NCBI GenBank assembly: GCA_947631965.1
Contig: CANRNL010000010.1
Span: 1 to 64,000, forward strand
Source of the DNA: an uncultured Clostridia bacterium
GTDB lineage: Bacteria > Bacillota > Clostridia > Monoglobales > Monoglobaceae
Direction: 5' to 3'
Length of the DNA stretch: 64,000 nucleotides
Shown here: positions 1-7,597 of the stretch, piece after piece
Numbering within the stretch: position 1 is the first letter of the stretch
Layout of the letters: each line of letters opens with the position of its first letter
Notes under the pieces: generated by a model
What the model saw: only the letters and a program-made list of their open reading frames with translations
What the model was told of the DNA's origin: nothing
Databases searched by the model: none
Program-made: the position numbers and the translations under genes

Positions 1-111
1 CAATTAAAAGCACATAACCGTAAATACAACAGATTTCCTATGCGACCGCTGAATTGGAAAGCTCCTATTGATTATGTCAATGCCTTCATCATTGATGGCG
101 AACTTTTTTAG
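1..111 (+). mobile_element. 3' end of a DDE transposase/integrase gene, cut by the window edge
   Basis: The first 111 bases are an open frame ending in TAG that encodes the last 36 residues of a protein with the pattern HNRKYNRFPMRPLNWKAP followed by a short tail. The R-x-Y-N...MRPL-W-x-(S/A)-P pattern resembles the C-terminus of integrase-core transposases, so this is probably the tail of an insertion sequence lying to the left. The family cannot be fixed from so little sequence, and no terminal inverted repeat could be confirmed. An AT-rich stretch with TTGACA at 131-136 follows. Confidence 0.5.
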
Positions 112-174
112 GAGATTTTGTAACACATCATTGACAAACCTACAGTTTCGGGCGTTTAAGGCGTTTTTTGTATA

Positions 175-203
175 TTGAAAAAATATGCTTTCTGTGATAT
201 AAT
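175..203 (+). promoter_or_regulatory. Sigma-A type promoter of the secreted metalloprotease gene
   Basis: TTGAAA at 175-180 and TATAAT at 198-203 are separated by 17 bp. The promoter lies upstream of a Shine-Dalgarno site (GGGAGGAAG, about 231-239) and the ATG at 244. This argues against any start codon further upstream. Confidence 0.7.
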
Positions 204-243
204 AAATTATCGGAACGAATTTGAATATAAGGGAGGAAGAAGT

Positions 244-3180
244 ATGACGGCTTTTTTGACAAAAAAATATAAAATCAACAGAATAGTATTATGCTTTTTC
301 CTCGTTGTTTGTATGCTCCCGCTTTCCGCACAGACCTACGCGGCGGATGACGTGACCGTTCAATGGAGCGATACCGTTTTGCCGGAGGGAGCTTTGAGCG
401 TTTCAATAAGCGGCGCGGCAGAAGGCGACGTTATGCTTCTTGCGGTCTGCAAGGGAGATGGATTGGAGTCCTGCTCTGCGGCGGAGGTAGTCGGCGGCAC
501 GGCGGCGATAGATACTGTCGTAAGCTCGGAAGCCGACTGCGCCAAGCTGTTCCTGTGCGGCTCGGACGATATATCCCTTGACGGACAGCCGATTTCCACG
601 TTGACGACCGGCGTGGTTTACCGAGGCTTTGCGGGGCGTTACCAGCATATTTTTGCCGACGGAAAAAAGCTGCGTGAAAAGGACGGTAAAATTGTGGTGA
701 GCGATACTGAGGTTGATGATATGAGCGACCAATTTTTGCCGCGCGATATGGGCGACGGCGGCTATGCCTTTGAGCCGCGAAGCTCCAATCAGTCATACAC
801 CGAAGAATATACCGATTGGGAATGGGACGAGGACTACGAAGAAGAGGTGCCTGTTAAAAAATATCGAAAGGCATACCGCGGCTTTACGCGCAGAATTGCC
901 ACCGCAGAGCCAAACGAGACGCTTACGTCTGCCGAGTATCGGTTTGATAACGTGGAGATGAAACCCGACCCGATTTTTTACGGTATGAACGACAACACTC
1001 AGCATTGGCTCCGCGAAAAGAGCGAAGACTACTCCGTCTCAAATCAGACTTATTACCTTAAAAGTATGCTAAACGGTCTTTATATGGGCTTGTCAGAGAG
1101 CGGCGAACTGATTGCGGTCGATAAGGAAAACCGCGCGGCGATAACCTTTGAGGCGCTTAGTAGCGAAAGTCCGTTATATATGATTTCCAAAACGGAAGGA
1201 TACGCGCAAATTACAGAAGCACAGCGCGAGAGGATAGAGAGGGTTTATGAGAGCGTGGCGGGTGACGCGTTCGAGCGAAGCGGCGTATATATAGCCGAAA
1301 ACGCCTCCCCGCGCGGACGGCTTGACGCTCTTTACGATACGATAAAAAACGCGTCGGCGGAAAACCAGAGAAGGGAGCTTAACGCTTACGCCTCGGTAGG
1401 CGGGGCTTGGGTAACTCTGCAGCGAGGCTCTACCTATCATATTGAAACGCTCCCCGGAACCGACGGTGTTTATACCGAAGCCGACACGCCGCAAAGCGTG
1501 TGGAGTTATCCGAGCTGGTACCACTTTACAAAAAGCGGCACTAAGGAATATCTTGTCTATAATCTGTATATCCACGAAAAGAACGGAACTCCGGTACACA
1601 CATTACAGATGTGGGTAGAGAACAGTAAAACAAATACTACTCCCTCAACGAACGCGGAGAGGTTTAAGGAAATCGTGGTTAAAATTCCGTATATTTACCG
1701 CAAGGATATAGCGACGATTCTCATTGAAAACTCAAACGATAACGCTTATTACAGCGCCGGCTCCCATTTGTATATCCGTCTCAGTCACCCGAACGCTGCG
1801 GACTCGATTGAGGAAAATATGATACACGAAATGGGACACTCTTTGGATGCTCGAAAGGGAAACGGCGGGAACTGGTCGTATTACGGCGGCGAATGGAATG
1901 ATGCAAAGCTCGCTGATATATTCGCGATGTCCAGCTACGGAGCTTCGGAGGATAAAATTCATAACGCGGAGGATTTTGCCGAGTTTTGCCGATTTTATTT
2001 TTCCTGCTTTGGCAACAGAGACAGAGAGCGCGCCATTCAAATTCTCTGCCCGAACCGATATGAGCTTTTCAGGCAGATAAGAAAGGACTATTTGGACGGC
2101 TTCTCTCTTTATGAGGACGGCATTGTGCTTCCCTTGGAGCTTGAAAAGGACGGTTATATACCACTGTGCGGAGCCGAGGGCCCCGACGCAAAGACATATG
2201 AGTGGAAGCTTGGCAGAGCCGATGCATTGAGCGTAGCGGGAATGAAATATAACGATACAAGTGATTATGCCGACCTTACCTTAAGCCTCGGAGCGGGCGA
2301 CGGCATTTCGGACGAGGAGGGCGCATTGTTCACCGAGCCGTCGGTCGGAGACGCGGAAAGCGTAAAAGATACGAAGCGCTATATTCTCGTAAATTCTAAA
2401 AAATACGGCGTTTTAAAGTTCGACGCGAAGTTCGGCGGCGAAGGCGAGGTACGTTACAAGGCGTTTGACAGCGGCGAAGTTGACCTGTCGTCCTGCAACG
2501 CGGAAAACGGAACAGTGATTGACGGCGCGGACACGTCTGCGCGGAATCTCGAAACCGAGCCGAACAAGAGCTATGTTATCTATAACTGCAAAGGTCCGTG
2601 CGCGATAAATAATTTGTCTTACACCGAAGCCGAACACCCTGAACCGACCGCAACCCCGACAACAACGCCAACGGCAACACCGACGGCAACACCGACTGCT
2701 ACACCTACGGCAACCCCGACCGCAACCCCAACGACAACGCCAACAGCTACACCGACAGCCACGCCAACGGCAACCCCAACAGCTACACTAACGGCAACAC
2801 CGACTGCTACACCTACGTCAACACCAACTGCTACGCCAACGTCAACACCAACGGCTACGCCGACGGCAACACCGACGGCAACACCGACGGTTACGCCGTC
2901 GCTGAGCTTGAAAATCGAAGGCGCGAGATATAAAGGCGGTATTATAACAATCCCCATAACGGTTCTTGCTGAGGAGTTCTGCGAAAAAGTAAGCATATAC
3001 GCATCGGAATTTAAAGACGGCGAGTTTGTAAATGCGGCGTGCAGACGCGAAACCATAACCGAAAGCGGTGATATAACCTTTGAATTTGCCGCGAAGGAAC
3101 GCGGCTCCGAATTAAAGCTGTTTTTATGGGACGAGAAGCAACGACCTTACTGCGGCGCGCTGCGCGTAAAGCGCGACTGA
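244..3180 (+). CDS. Secreted zinc metalloprotease, lethal-factor-like (HExxH), with Thr-Pro linker
   Basis: This 978-residue protein starts with a signal peptide (basic N-terminus, hydrophobic core, cleavage near QTYAAD). A metalloprotease core follows with IHEMGHSLD (H528, E529, H532) and, about 60 residues later, an acidic NAEDFAEFCRFYF motif that would supply the third zinc ligand. This arrangement resembles the catalytic domain of the anthrax lethal factor (M34/ATLF-like) group. A linker of about 85 residues of repeated TPTA units (about residues 801-885) connects to a small beta-rich C-terminal domain, which may anchor the protein or bind a ligand. The frame is open for 23 codons upstream, but the promoter sits there, so ATG 244 is chosen. 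It probably degrades peptides outside the cell; the substrate is unknown. A transposase tail upstream and repeat DNA downstream mark accessory DNA. Confidence 0.7.
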   Translation: MTAFLTKKYKINRIVLCFFLVVCMLPLSAQTYAADDVTVQWSDTVLPEGALSVSISGAAEGDVMLLAVCKGDGLESCSAAEVVGGTAAIDTVVSSEADCAKLFLCGSDDISLDGQPISTLTTGVVYRGFAGRYQHIFADGKKLREKDGKIVVSDTEVDDMSDQFLPRDMGDGGYAFEPRSSNQSYTEEYTDWEWDEDYEEEVPVKKYRKAYRGFTRRIATAEPNETLTSAEYRFDNVEMKPDPIFYGMNDNTQHWLREKSEDYSVSNQTYYLKSMLNGLYMGLSESGELIAVDKENRAAITFEALSSESPLYMISKTEGYAQITEAQRERIERVYESVAGDAFERSGVYIAENASPRGRLDALYDTIKNASAENQRRELNAYASVGGAWVTLQRGSTYHIETLPGTDGVYTEADTPQSVWSYPSWYHFTKSGTKEYLVYNLYIHEKNGTPVHTLQMWVENSKTNTTPSTNAERFKEIVVKIPYIYRKDIATILIENSNDNAYYSAGSHLYIRLSHPNAADSIEENMIHEMGHSLDARKGNGGNWSYYGGEWNDAKLADIFAMSSYGASEDKIHNAEDFAEFCRFYFSCFGNRDRERAIQILCPNRYELFRQIRKDYLDGFSLYEDGIVLPLELEKDGYIPLCGAEGPDAKTYEWKLGRADALSVAGMKYNDTSDYADLTLSLGAGDGISDEEGALFTEPSVGDAESVKDTKRYILVNSKKYGVLKFDAKFGGEGEVRYKAFDSGEVDLSSCNAENGTVIDGADTSARNLETEPNKSYVIYNCKGPCAINNLSYTEAEHPEPTATPTTTPTATPTATPTATPTATPTATPTTTPTATPTATPTATPTATLTATPTATPTSTPTATPTSTPTATPTATPTATPTVTPSLSLKIEGARYKGGIITIPITVLAEEFCEKVSIYASEFKDGEFVNAACRRETITESGDITFEFAAKERGSELKLFLWDEKQRPYCGALRVKRD
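2644..2897 (+). repeat. Low-complexity Thr-Pro-Thr-Ala coding repeat
   Basis: About 250 bp of degenerate 12-bp units (acn-ccn-acn-gcn) encode the TPTA/TPTT linker of the protease. Synonymous changes between units keep the protein repeat while breaking perfect DNA identity. Such linkers are common in secreted clostridial proteins. Copy number may vary between strains. Confidence 0.85.
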
Positions 3181-3248
3181 TTTTATTAGATGTTTTTCCT
3201 CACCCTTTTATAATTTTACAGGGCTCCCAATTATTATTTTATTGGGCT

Positions 3249-3350
3249 CCCAAAAAGCGACTTGCGCTTTTTGGGAAAGAGGAGCGACCGCCCGAAAGCG
3301 CGACTTTGCCCGAATAGGGCAAAGCAAGCAAAAAGGGCGTGTCGCGACGA
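3249..3350 (+). repeat. Structured interspersed repeat, copy A
   Basis: The order is a variable-stem hairpin (CCCAAAAAGCG with loop ACTTG), then GAGGAGCGACCGCCCGAAAGCGCG, here split as GAGGAGCGACCG and CCCGAAAGCGCG, then a second hairpin TTTGCCC-GAATA-GGGCAAA, then GTCGCGACGA. GCGAC (3284-3288) can pair with GTCGC (3341-3345), closing a multi-branched structure. A second copy at 29412-29510 keeps the layout, the GAATA loop and the flanking motif while the stem bases differ in a compensating way. Confidence 0.7.
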
Positions 3351-3351
3351 T

Positions 3352-3608
3352 GTAGGGGCGAACCGTGTTCGCCCGCAACGCCCGCGCTTTGCGCGGGCGG
3401 GATATGTTCTTTTCCCCACGCGGGGAAAAGAACCAAAAGGCGCGTTCAAGGGGCTTTGCCCCTTGAAAAACCCTGCCGCGCATAAGACTGATGTCTAAAA
3501 TGCGCGGCTAAAACCCAAGAGCGGTAAGGTTGAAACCTTATTTTACTATTTATGTTTGTGTTCTTGCATTATTGTACCCGCAAACGGGCGAACACGGTTC
3601 GCCCCTAC
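3352..3608. repeat. 23-bp perfect inverted repeat flanking the hairpin array
   Basis: Positions 3352-3374 (GTAGGGGCGAACCG then TGTTCGCCC) are the exact reverse complement of 3586-3608. The 211 bp between the arms hold five or six smaller hairpins. GTAGGGGCG...CGCCCCTAC units of this kind recur as dispersed repeats in clostridial genomes (recollection, not checked here). The pair could bound a miniature non-autonomous element, but no target-site duplication was found. Confidence 0.65.
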
Positions 3609-3648
3609 AACGGAGCGAATTTTCTTTTTACGGGAAATTTGCTCCGTT

Positions 3649-3683
3649 CCGACAAAAATCGTTGGATTTTTGTCGGATTTTTT
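3649..3683 (+). terminator. Strong hairpin followed by T tract
   Basis: CCGACAAAAATC (3649-3660), loop GTTG and GATTTTTGTCGG (3665-3676) are followed by ATTTTTT. It fits a rho-independent terminator, though it stands 470 bp after the protease gene. The same 12-bp stem recurs as the first hairpin of the repeat at 29412, so it may belong to the repeat family instead. Confidence 0.5.
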
Positions 3684-3710
3684 ATGTTTTTGAAAAATTT
3701 CAAAAAAGGC

Positions 3711-3759
3711 TTGACATTCGCTTCTACACGTTGTATAATAAAAACATCTCGTAGAAGCG
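3711..3759 (+). promoter_or_regulatory. Promoter and probable autoregulatory operator of the blaI-like gene
   Basis: TTGACA (3711-3716), a 17-bp spacer and TATAAT (3734-3739) form a near-consensus promoter. Inside it lies TACA-CGT-TGTA (3725-3735), the half-sites recognised by BlaI/MecI repressors, although known operators usually have a 2-bp rather than a 3-bp centre. A wider dyad CGCTTCTAC (3719-3727) / GTAGAAGCG (3751-3759) spans the -10 and the transcript start. Repressor binding here would block transcription. Confidence 0.65.
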
Positions 3760-3773
3760 AGAGGAGGATATTC

Positions 3774-4139
3774 ATGAATATTTCAAAATCGGAAATGGAG
3801 ATTATGCGTATTATCTGGGACAAGGGTGATAAGGTCACGACCAAAGAGCTTACCGAGCTGCTCCCCGATAAAAAGCTGACTACCATTTCAACACTGGCGG
3901 GCAGGCTGATTGACAAAGGCGCTCTGAAATCCGAAAAAATAGGACGCTCGCACGCGCACGAGTACGAGGCGGTCATAACGGAGGACGAGTATCGGTCAAT
4001 GCAGACGAAGGACTTTGTAAAATCCATTTATCGCGGCAGCGCGAAGAGCCTTATTTCTACGCTGTTCCGCGATGAAAATTTTACAAAGGAGGATATTGCC
4101 GAGCTGAAAAGGTTTATTGATGAAAGGATGGCTGAGTAA
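3774..4139 (+). CDS. BlaI/MecI-family winged-helix transcriptional repressor
   Basis: The 121-residue product has the usual length and layout of BlaI/MecI/CopY repressors: an N-terminal winged helix (ISKSEMEIMRIIWDKGDKVT, the recognition segment around KKLTTISTLAGRLIDKGAL, then the basic wing) and a C-terminal helical dimerisation segment (TLFRDENFTKEDIAELKRFI). ATG 3774 follows GAGGAGG at good spacing; the longer upstream frame overlaps the promoter and is discarded. Its stop overlaps the start of the BlaR1-type gene (TAATG), so the two are co-transcribed and translationally coupled. In known systems the membrane protease triggers cleavage of the repressor when it senses a signal. No beta-lactamase gene is adjacent, so the regulon is unknown. 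Confidence 0.88.
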   Translation: MNISKSEMEIMRIIWDKGDKVTTKELTELLPDKKLTTISTLAGRLIDKGALKSEKIGRSHAHEYEAVITEDEYRSMQTKDFVKSIYRGSAKSLISTLFRDENFTKEDIAELKRFIDERMAE

Positions 4140-6625
4140 TGCTTGAGATGTTTGTTCTTGCAACGCTGTCGGGGAGCATTGTCTGCGCGGCGCTTTTGTG
4201 CCTTAAAAACCGTCTGCTTCACGCGGTCGGCGGACGCGTCTACTGCGCCTTGTGCATTTTGGCGATGCTGGTTTTCCTTATGCCTATGAGGTTGGGCGGC
4301 TTTTCAAACGGCTTTGCCGTATTGAGCAGCAGACCGCTTCAAACGGAGGCTTCGGACGAAAATGTTTACGCTCCGCAAGAGGCTTCGCAGGAAACAGAGT
4401 TGTATGCCGATACAGACGTCGAGAGCGGCGGAGAGGATAGCGCCGTGCCCGAAAAAAGCGATTTTTGGAGCGGAAGGGCTCTTACGTTGCAGGAAATACT
4501 GCTTGCGGTATGGCTTGCGGGCGCGATTGCCTCGCTCTGCCGATACCTATTTTCGTACAGAGCCTTTTACAAAAGGGCGGTTTTGGGGAAATTCGCCGGA
4601 AGGATAGGACGCGTTGGGCTAATAAGTACGGATATGGTTCATTCGCCTATGCTCATAGGCTTTTTCAGACCTCGGCTTCTCATACCAAAAGTTGAGATGA
4701 ACAAAACCGAATATATGCTGATGCTTCGGCACGAATTGGCGCACTATCGTCATAAGGATGCGTGGCTAAAGCTGTTTGCCGTGCTTATAAACGCGACGCA
4801 ATGGTTTAATCCGCTGGCGTATTTGATGGTGAAAACCGTCGGCGAAGCCTGCGAATACGCTTGCGACGAATTGGTCGTTCGGGGTATGGATATGGACGGC
4901 AGAAAAAGTTACAGCGAAATGATACTCAATATGGTATGCCAAAGCTCGCCCGCTCTTGCCAACAATATGGCAAAGAACAAGAAACAGCTTTTCAGGAGGT
5001 TTGATATGATTATGACAAAGAAGAAGTGGAGCAAGCTGACGGTGGCGCTCTGCGTTGCGGCGTCGCTCACCGTGGGAATGTGCGGAGTTGCGCTGGCGAA
5101 CGGGTTTACCCCCGCCGCTATGGATGCTCTGTCTGGCAGAGAGGCGTATGTTATGACAAGCGGAAACGGACAGCGTTATACAATTACTCCGGCTGAAAAG
5201 GACGGGGTTTACTATTTGCCGCTGCGTGAATTCTTGAATATGCACGGCATTGACAATTCCAAAATCAAGTTTGAAAACGGCACGGTCACGACCGAAATAT
5301 GGACCGAGGGCGCGACGGTCTATCTCACTTCGGTATCCGAAACCGAGAACGAGGACGGAACGCGCACGGGGCATCTTTACACCGAAACCCAACCGAAGCT
5401 TATGTGGACGACCGAGGTCACCGAGGGAAGCAAAGAAATCATTATAGACGGTCGACGCGAGACTCTGAGTGTTCCGCCCGAAATATCAGATGATACAATG
5501 TATGTGCCTTACGAGTATTTTGCGAAGCTGAGAGACTTTGAGCAAAGGCGCAACGCCGAGCTTTTGAATGACGACGGCTCGGATAATGCGACGAGCGTTT
5601 CGTACAGCGCTGCGGGCGGAGCTGTGTCTGCGATCGTACCTGTCAAAATAGTAAGCGGGGACGCTTCGGAAGAACAGTCGGAGGAAAGTCGGACCGACTT
5701 TATGACATCGGTATTCAGCAATCTTTCGCTTACGGTTTATAATAAGCTGAGCGACGAATACATCTCCGACACGGCTTATCCGAACAATTTCTTCCCCGAC
5801 GAGCGCGACGTTTGCTTTTACTTTGAAAATTCATCCGCGCGCCTTTCAAAAACGGGAACAAGAACGGAGTTTTCAATGACGTCCGACTACTACGGCGCAA
5901 ACAATACCGATGCGACGGGCAGCGTGGAGCTTACGCTGAACAAGGTCAACCGTGTTTTCAGCAAGGGCAGCGACCTTGAGGGCTTGTTTACCCTCAAGCT
6001 GAACGGAGAGACTGTATACGAAAACGAAAAGGGATATATCAACAACCTGTTAAATCCGACAGACGGCGGAATTATAGTGAGCGATTATACCGAGATTTCG
6101 GTCGCCGATTTTTCGGTGCGCGTTCCGTTCCTTGAAATCTCCGACGATTGGGGAAAGGCGAACGGCAGAGAGGTAAGCATTATGTACGAATTCCCAAATA
6201 CCGTGAAGAAGTGGCTGCGCGTGGACGCAAAGCCCGATTTTGTGGGCGAGGCGACGCAGGCGGGAAGGTCGTACATAGTTTATAACCCCGAAGAAAAGTG
6301 GGCGGATTTGAACGTGACTTTTATCGGCGACTGGGACGAGGAAAATCGGACGAGGTATCGCCTGCGCGTGATGAGAGCCTATAACTTTGACGCGGAGTTC
6401 ACCGACGACGGTTTTTCGGGAATATTCTTTGTGTGCGGCGGAATAAACGGCGACACGAGAATCGACTCCTTTGAGGGAGAAGTGTCGGGACTGGAAAGCG
6501 GAAATATAACGCTTAAGTCCGCGGACGGCAAGTATGTACTTCATGGAAAGACCGGCGACTGGTCAAAGCTCTACGAAAGGGACAGCGAGTTTTATACCAT
6601 CGGAGATGACGCTTCCGCGCGATAG
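4139..6625 (+). CDS. BlaR1/MecR1-type M56 membrane metalloprotease sensor with non-standard C-terminal domain
   Basis: The 828-residue protein has N-terminal membrane segments (about 5-25 and 35-55), another near 115-140, then the cytoplasmic M56 zinc protease motif RHELAHYRHKDAWLK (H198, E199, H202), ACDELVVRGM downstream, and a further membrane segment near 305-325. In BlaR1 the last segment leads to a penicillin-binding sensor domain. Here the roughly 500-residue outer part has no visible SxxK transpeptidase pattern; instead it starts with a segment resembling the copper-amine-oxidase N-terminal (stalk) fold, around the VYYLPLREFL and TMYVPYEYF repeats. The ligand is therefore unlikely to be inferred from BlaR1. 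It probably cleaves or inactivates the adjacent repressor on sensing an envelope signal. Strong terminator downstream. Confidence 0.8.
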   Translation: MLEMFVLATLSGSIVCAALLCLKNRLLHAVGGRVYCALCILAMLVFLMPMRLGGFSNGFAVLSSRPLQTEASDENVYAPQEASQETELYADTDVESGGEDSAVPEKSDFWSGRALTLQEILLAVWLAGAIASLCRYLFSYRAFYKRAVLGKFAGRIGRVGLISTDMVHSPMLIGFFRPRLLIPKVEMNKTEYMLMLRHELAHYRHKDAWLKLFAVLINATQWFNPLAYLMVKTVGEACEYACDELVVRGMDMDGRKSYSEMILNMVCQSSPALANNMAKNKKQLFRRFDMIMTKKKWSKLTVALCVAASLTVGMCGVALANGFTPAAMDALSGREAYVMTSGNGQRYTITPAEKDGVYYLPLREFLNMHGIDNSKIKFENGTVTTEIWTEGATVYLTSVSETENEDGTRTGHLYTETQPKLMWTTEVTEGSKEIIIDGRRETLSVPPEISDDTMYVPYEYFAKLRDFEQRRNAELLNDDGSDNATSVSYSAAGGAVSAIVPVKIVSGDASEEQSEESRTDFMTSVFSNLSLTVYNKLSDEYISDTAYPNNFFPDERDVCFYFENSSARLSKTGTRTEFSMTSDYYGANNTDATGSVELTLNKVNRVFSKGSDLEGLFTLKLNGETVYENEKGYINNLLNPTDGGIIVSDYTEISVADFSVRVPFLEISDDWGKANGREVSIMYEFPNTVKKWLRVDAKPDFVGEATQAGRSYIVYNPEEKWADLNVTFIGDWDEENRTRYRLRVMRAYNFDAEFTDDGFSGIFFVCGGINGDTRIDSFEGEVSGLESGNITLKSADGKYVLHGKTGDWSKLYERDSEFYTIGDDASAR

Positions 6626-6637
6626 AGGTTAAACAAT

Positions 6638-6675
6638 AAAAAAGCACGGCTGTGTAAAAAAGCCGTGCTTTTTTT
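6638..6675. terminator. Bidirectional rho-independent terminator
   Basis: The stem AAAAAGCACGGCT / AGCCGTGCTTTTT, with a run of A on the left and T on the right, lies between the convergent BlaR1-type gene and the minus-strand lipoprotein gene. It can serve both. Confidence 0.85.
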
Positions 6676-6711
6676 ATAAACTTTACGATTTTCAAAAGTA
6701 ATATGCGGGGA

Positions 6712-7458
6712 TTATACAATTCCGTCGCCGAAGCAATGCGTACAGTCCGCCAGCCCCGTTCCGTTGCAACGGGCGCATCTTGTTCTGGTGGAGTATGTTG
6801 ACGAGCCGCCGTAGCCGTAGTTCGGCGCGCTGTGCGTACTGCCCAGATAGCCCGAACCGTTGCAGGAGCTGCATATTATTTTTCCTCTTCCGTTGCACAC
6901 GGGGCAGACCGTACCGGTTGAGCCGCCGTACACACCCGAACTGCCGCCGTAAGTACCCGAACCGCCATATACGCCCGAAGAACCTCCGTACATACCAGAG
7001 CCGCCGCCGTACACACCTGAACCGCCTCCGTACATACCGGAACCGCCCGATACTCCGGCATCCGAAGAGATGTCGCTTTGCGTTCTCTTTACGCCGGTAC
7101 CCGAACAAGCGTAGCAGTTTGCTTTGCCCGTGCTGCCGCAACTGCTGCAACTGTAAGAAACATCTGCAACGTGCATTGTTCCCGTGCCGTCGCACCACGT
7201 ACACTTGATTTTTCCGCTACCCGAACAGACGTCGCATTTTTCGGACGAAGCGCTTGACTTGCCGCTGTCTGACGAGCTGCCGCTCTTACCGGAATAGCTG
7301 TCGTCGTCATCCTCGTCTGCGATATATGTATCGGCGGTGCTTTTGCTTGTCTCGCTCTCACTGCCTTGGGAGTCGGAACAGCCCGACATAAAAATCAGCA
7401 GCGCCGAAAGTATCACGGTAAGCAGAGTGAACAAAAAACCTTTTTGTAAACTTTTCAT
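6712..7458 (-). CDS. Lipoprotein with four pairs of DnaJ-type CxxCxGxG zinc-finger motifs
   Basis: The 248-residue product starts with a lipoprotein signal (MKSLQKGFLF, hydrophobic core, lipobox FMSGC), so it should be anchored to the outer face of the membrane. A Ser/Asp-rich spacer follows. Then come CDVCSGSG/CTWCDGTG, CSSCGSTG/CYACSGTG, a Gly-Tyr-Ser-rich stretch (repeats of GMYGG, GVYGG), CPVCNGRG/CSSCNGSG and finally CARCNGTG/CTHCFGDG. These match the cysteine-rich zinc-binding module of DnaJ, but no J-domain or substrate-binding domain is present. The start was placed at ATG 7458 because AGGGGTAA precedes it; the frame is open 20 codons further, into the promoter. It may bind zinc or protein partners at the cell surface. 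No neighbour gives a clear role. Confidence 0.75.
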   Translation of the reverse strand: MKSLQKGFLFTLLTVILSALLIFMSGCSDSQGSESETSKSTADTYIADEDDDDSYSGKSGSSSDSGKSSASSEKCDVCSGSGKIKCTWCDGTGTMHVADVSYSCSSCGSTGKANCYACSGTGVKRTQSDISSDAGVSGGSGMYGGGSGVYGGGSGMYGGSSGVYGGSGTYGGSSGVYGGSTGTVCPVCNGRGKIICSSCNGSGYLGSTHSAPNYGYGGSSTYSTRTRCARCNGTGLADCTHCFGDGIV

Positions 7459-7481
7459 AATATTACCCCTTATGATTCCGC

Positions 7482-7537
7482 GAGAATTAAATTCTCTATG
7501 ATAAAATAATTCTACCATATCCGACGCAAAAAATCAA
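7482..7537 (-). promoter_or_regulatory. Promoter and palindrome of the zinc-finger lipoprotein gene
   Basis: On the minus strand TTGATT (7537-7532) and TAGAAT (7514-7509) are 17 bp apart. Just downstream is a 15-bp perfect palindrome GAGAATT-A-AATTCTC (7482-7496), placed where a repressor would block early elongation. The regulator is unknown. Confidence 0.6.
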
Positions 7538-7597
7538 TATTGTGATTGTTTTTGTCTGCCGTTTTAAAAATTTTGTTCTGAAAATAAGAAAAGGAGT

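Larger units (their letters stand above)
3181..3773. other. 593-bp gene-free region made of consecutive hairpins
   Basis: No credible gene is present. The stretch holds a chain of perfect inverted repeats: 3249-3259/3265-3275, 3305-3311/3317-3323, 3379-3387/3391-3399, 3406-3417/3422-3433, 3445-3454/3458-3467, a CCGCGCAT stem at 3477-3508, TAAGGT/ACCTTA at 3525-3540, 3611-3622/3635-3646 and 3649-3660/3665-3676. It ends in the blaI-like promoter. The short frames that cross it are by-products of the GC-rich stems. Confidence 0.8.

Noticed and set aside
131-136. TTGACA as the promoter of the protease gene
   Set aside because: No -10 box follows at 16-18 bp; the TTGAAA/TATAAT pair at 175-203 fits better.
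2644-2897. CRISPR-like or intergenic tandem repeat
   Set aside because: The repeat is in frame within a coding sequence and has protein-level meaning.
2619-3056. Minus-strand open frame of repeated Val-Gly-Val-Ala
   Set aside because: It is the antisense of the Thr-Pro-Thr-Ala linker of the secreted protease; the repeat keeps the opposite strand free of stops. It has no ribosome site.
3249-3540. CRISPR array
   Set aside because: The hairpins differ in sequence and size and there are no equal-length repeats with unique spacers.
3208-3754. Several short frames in the hairpin region
   Set aside because: They exist only because GC-rich inverted repeats lack stops; several overlap in different frames, and none has a ribosome site.
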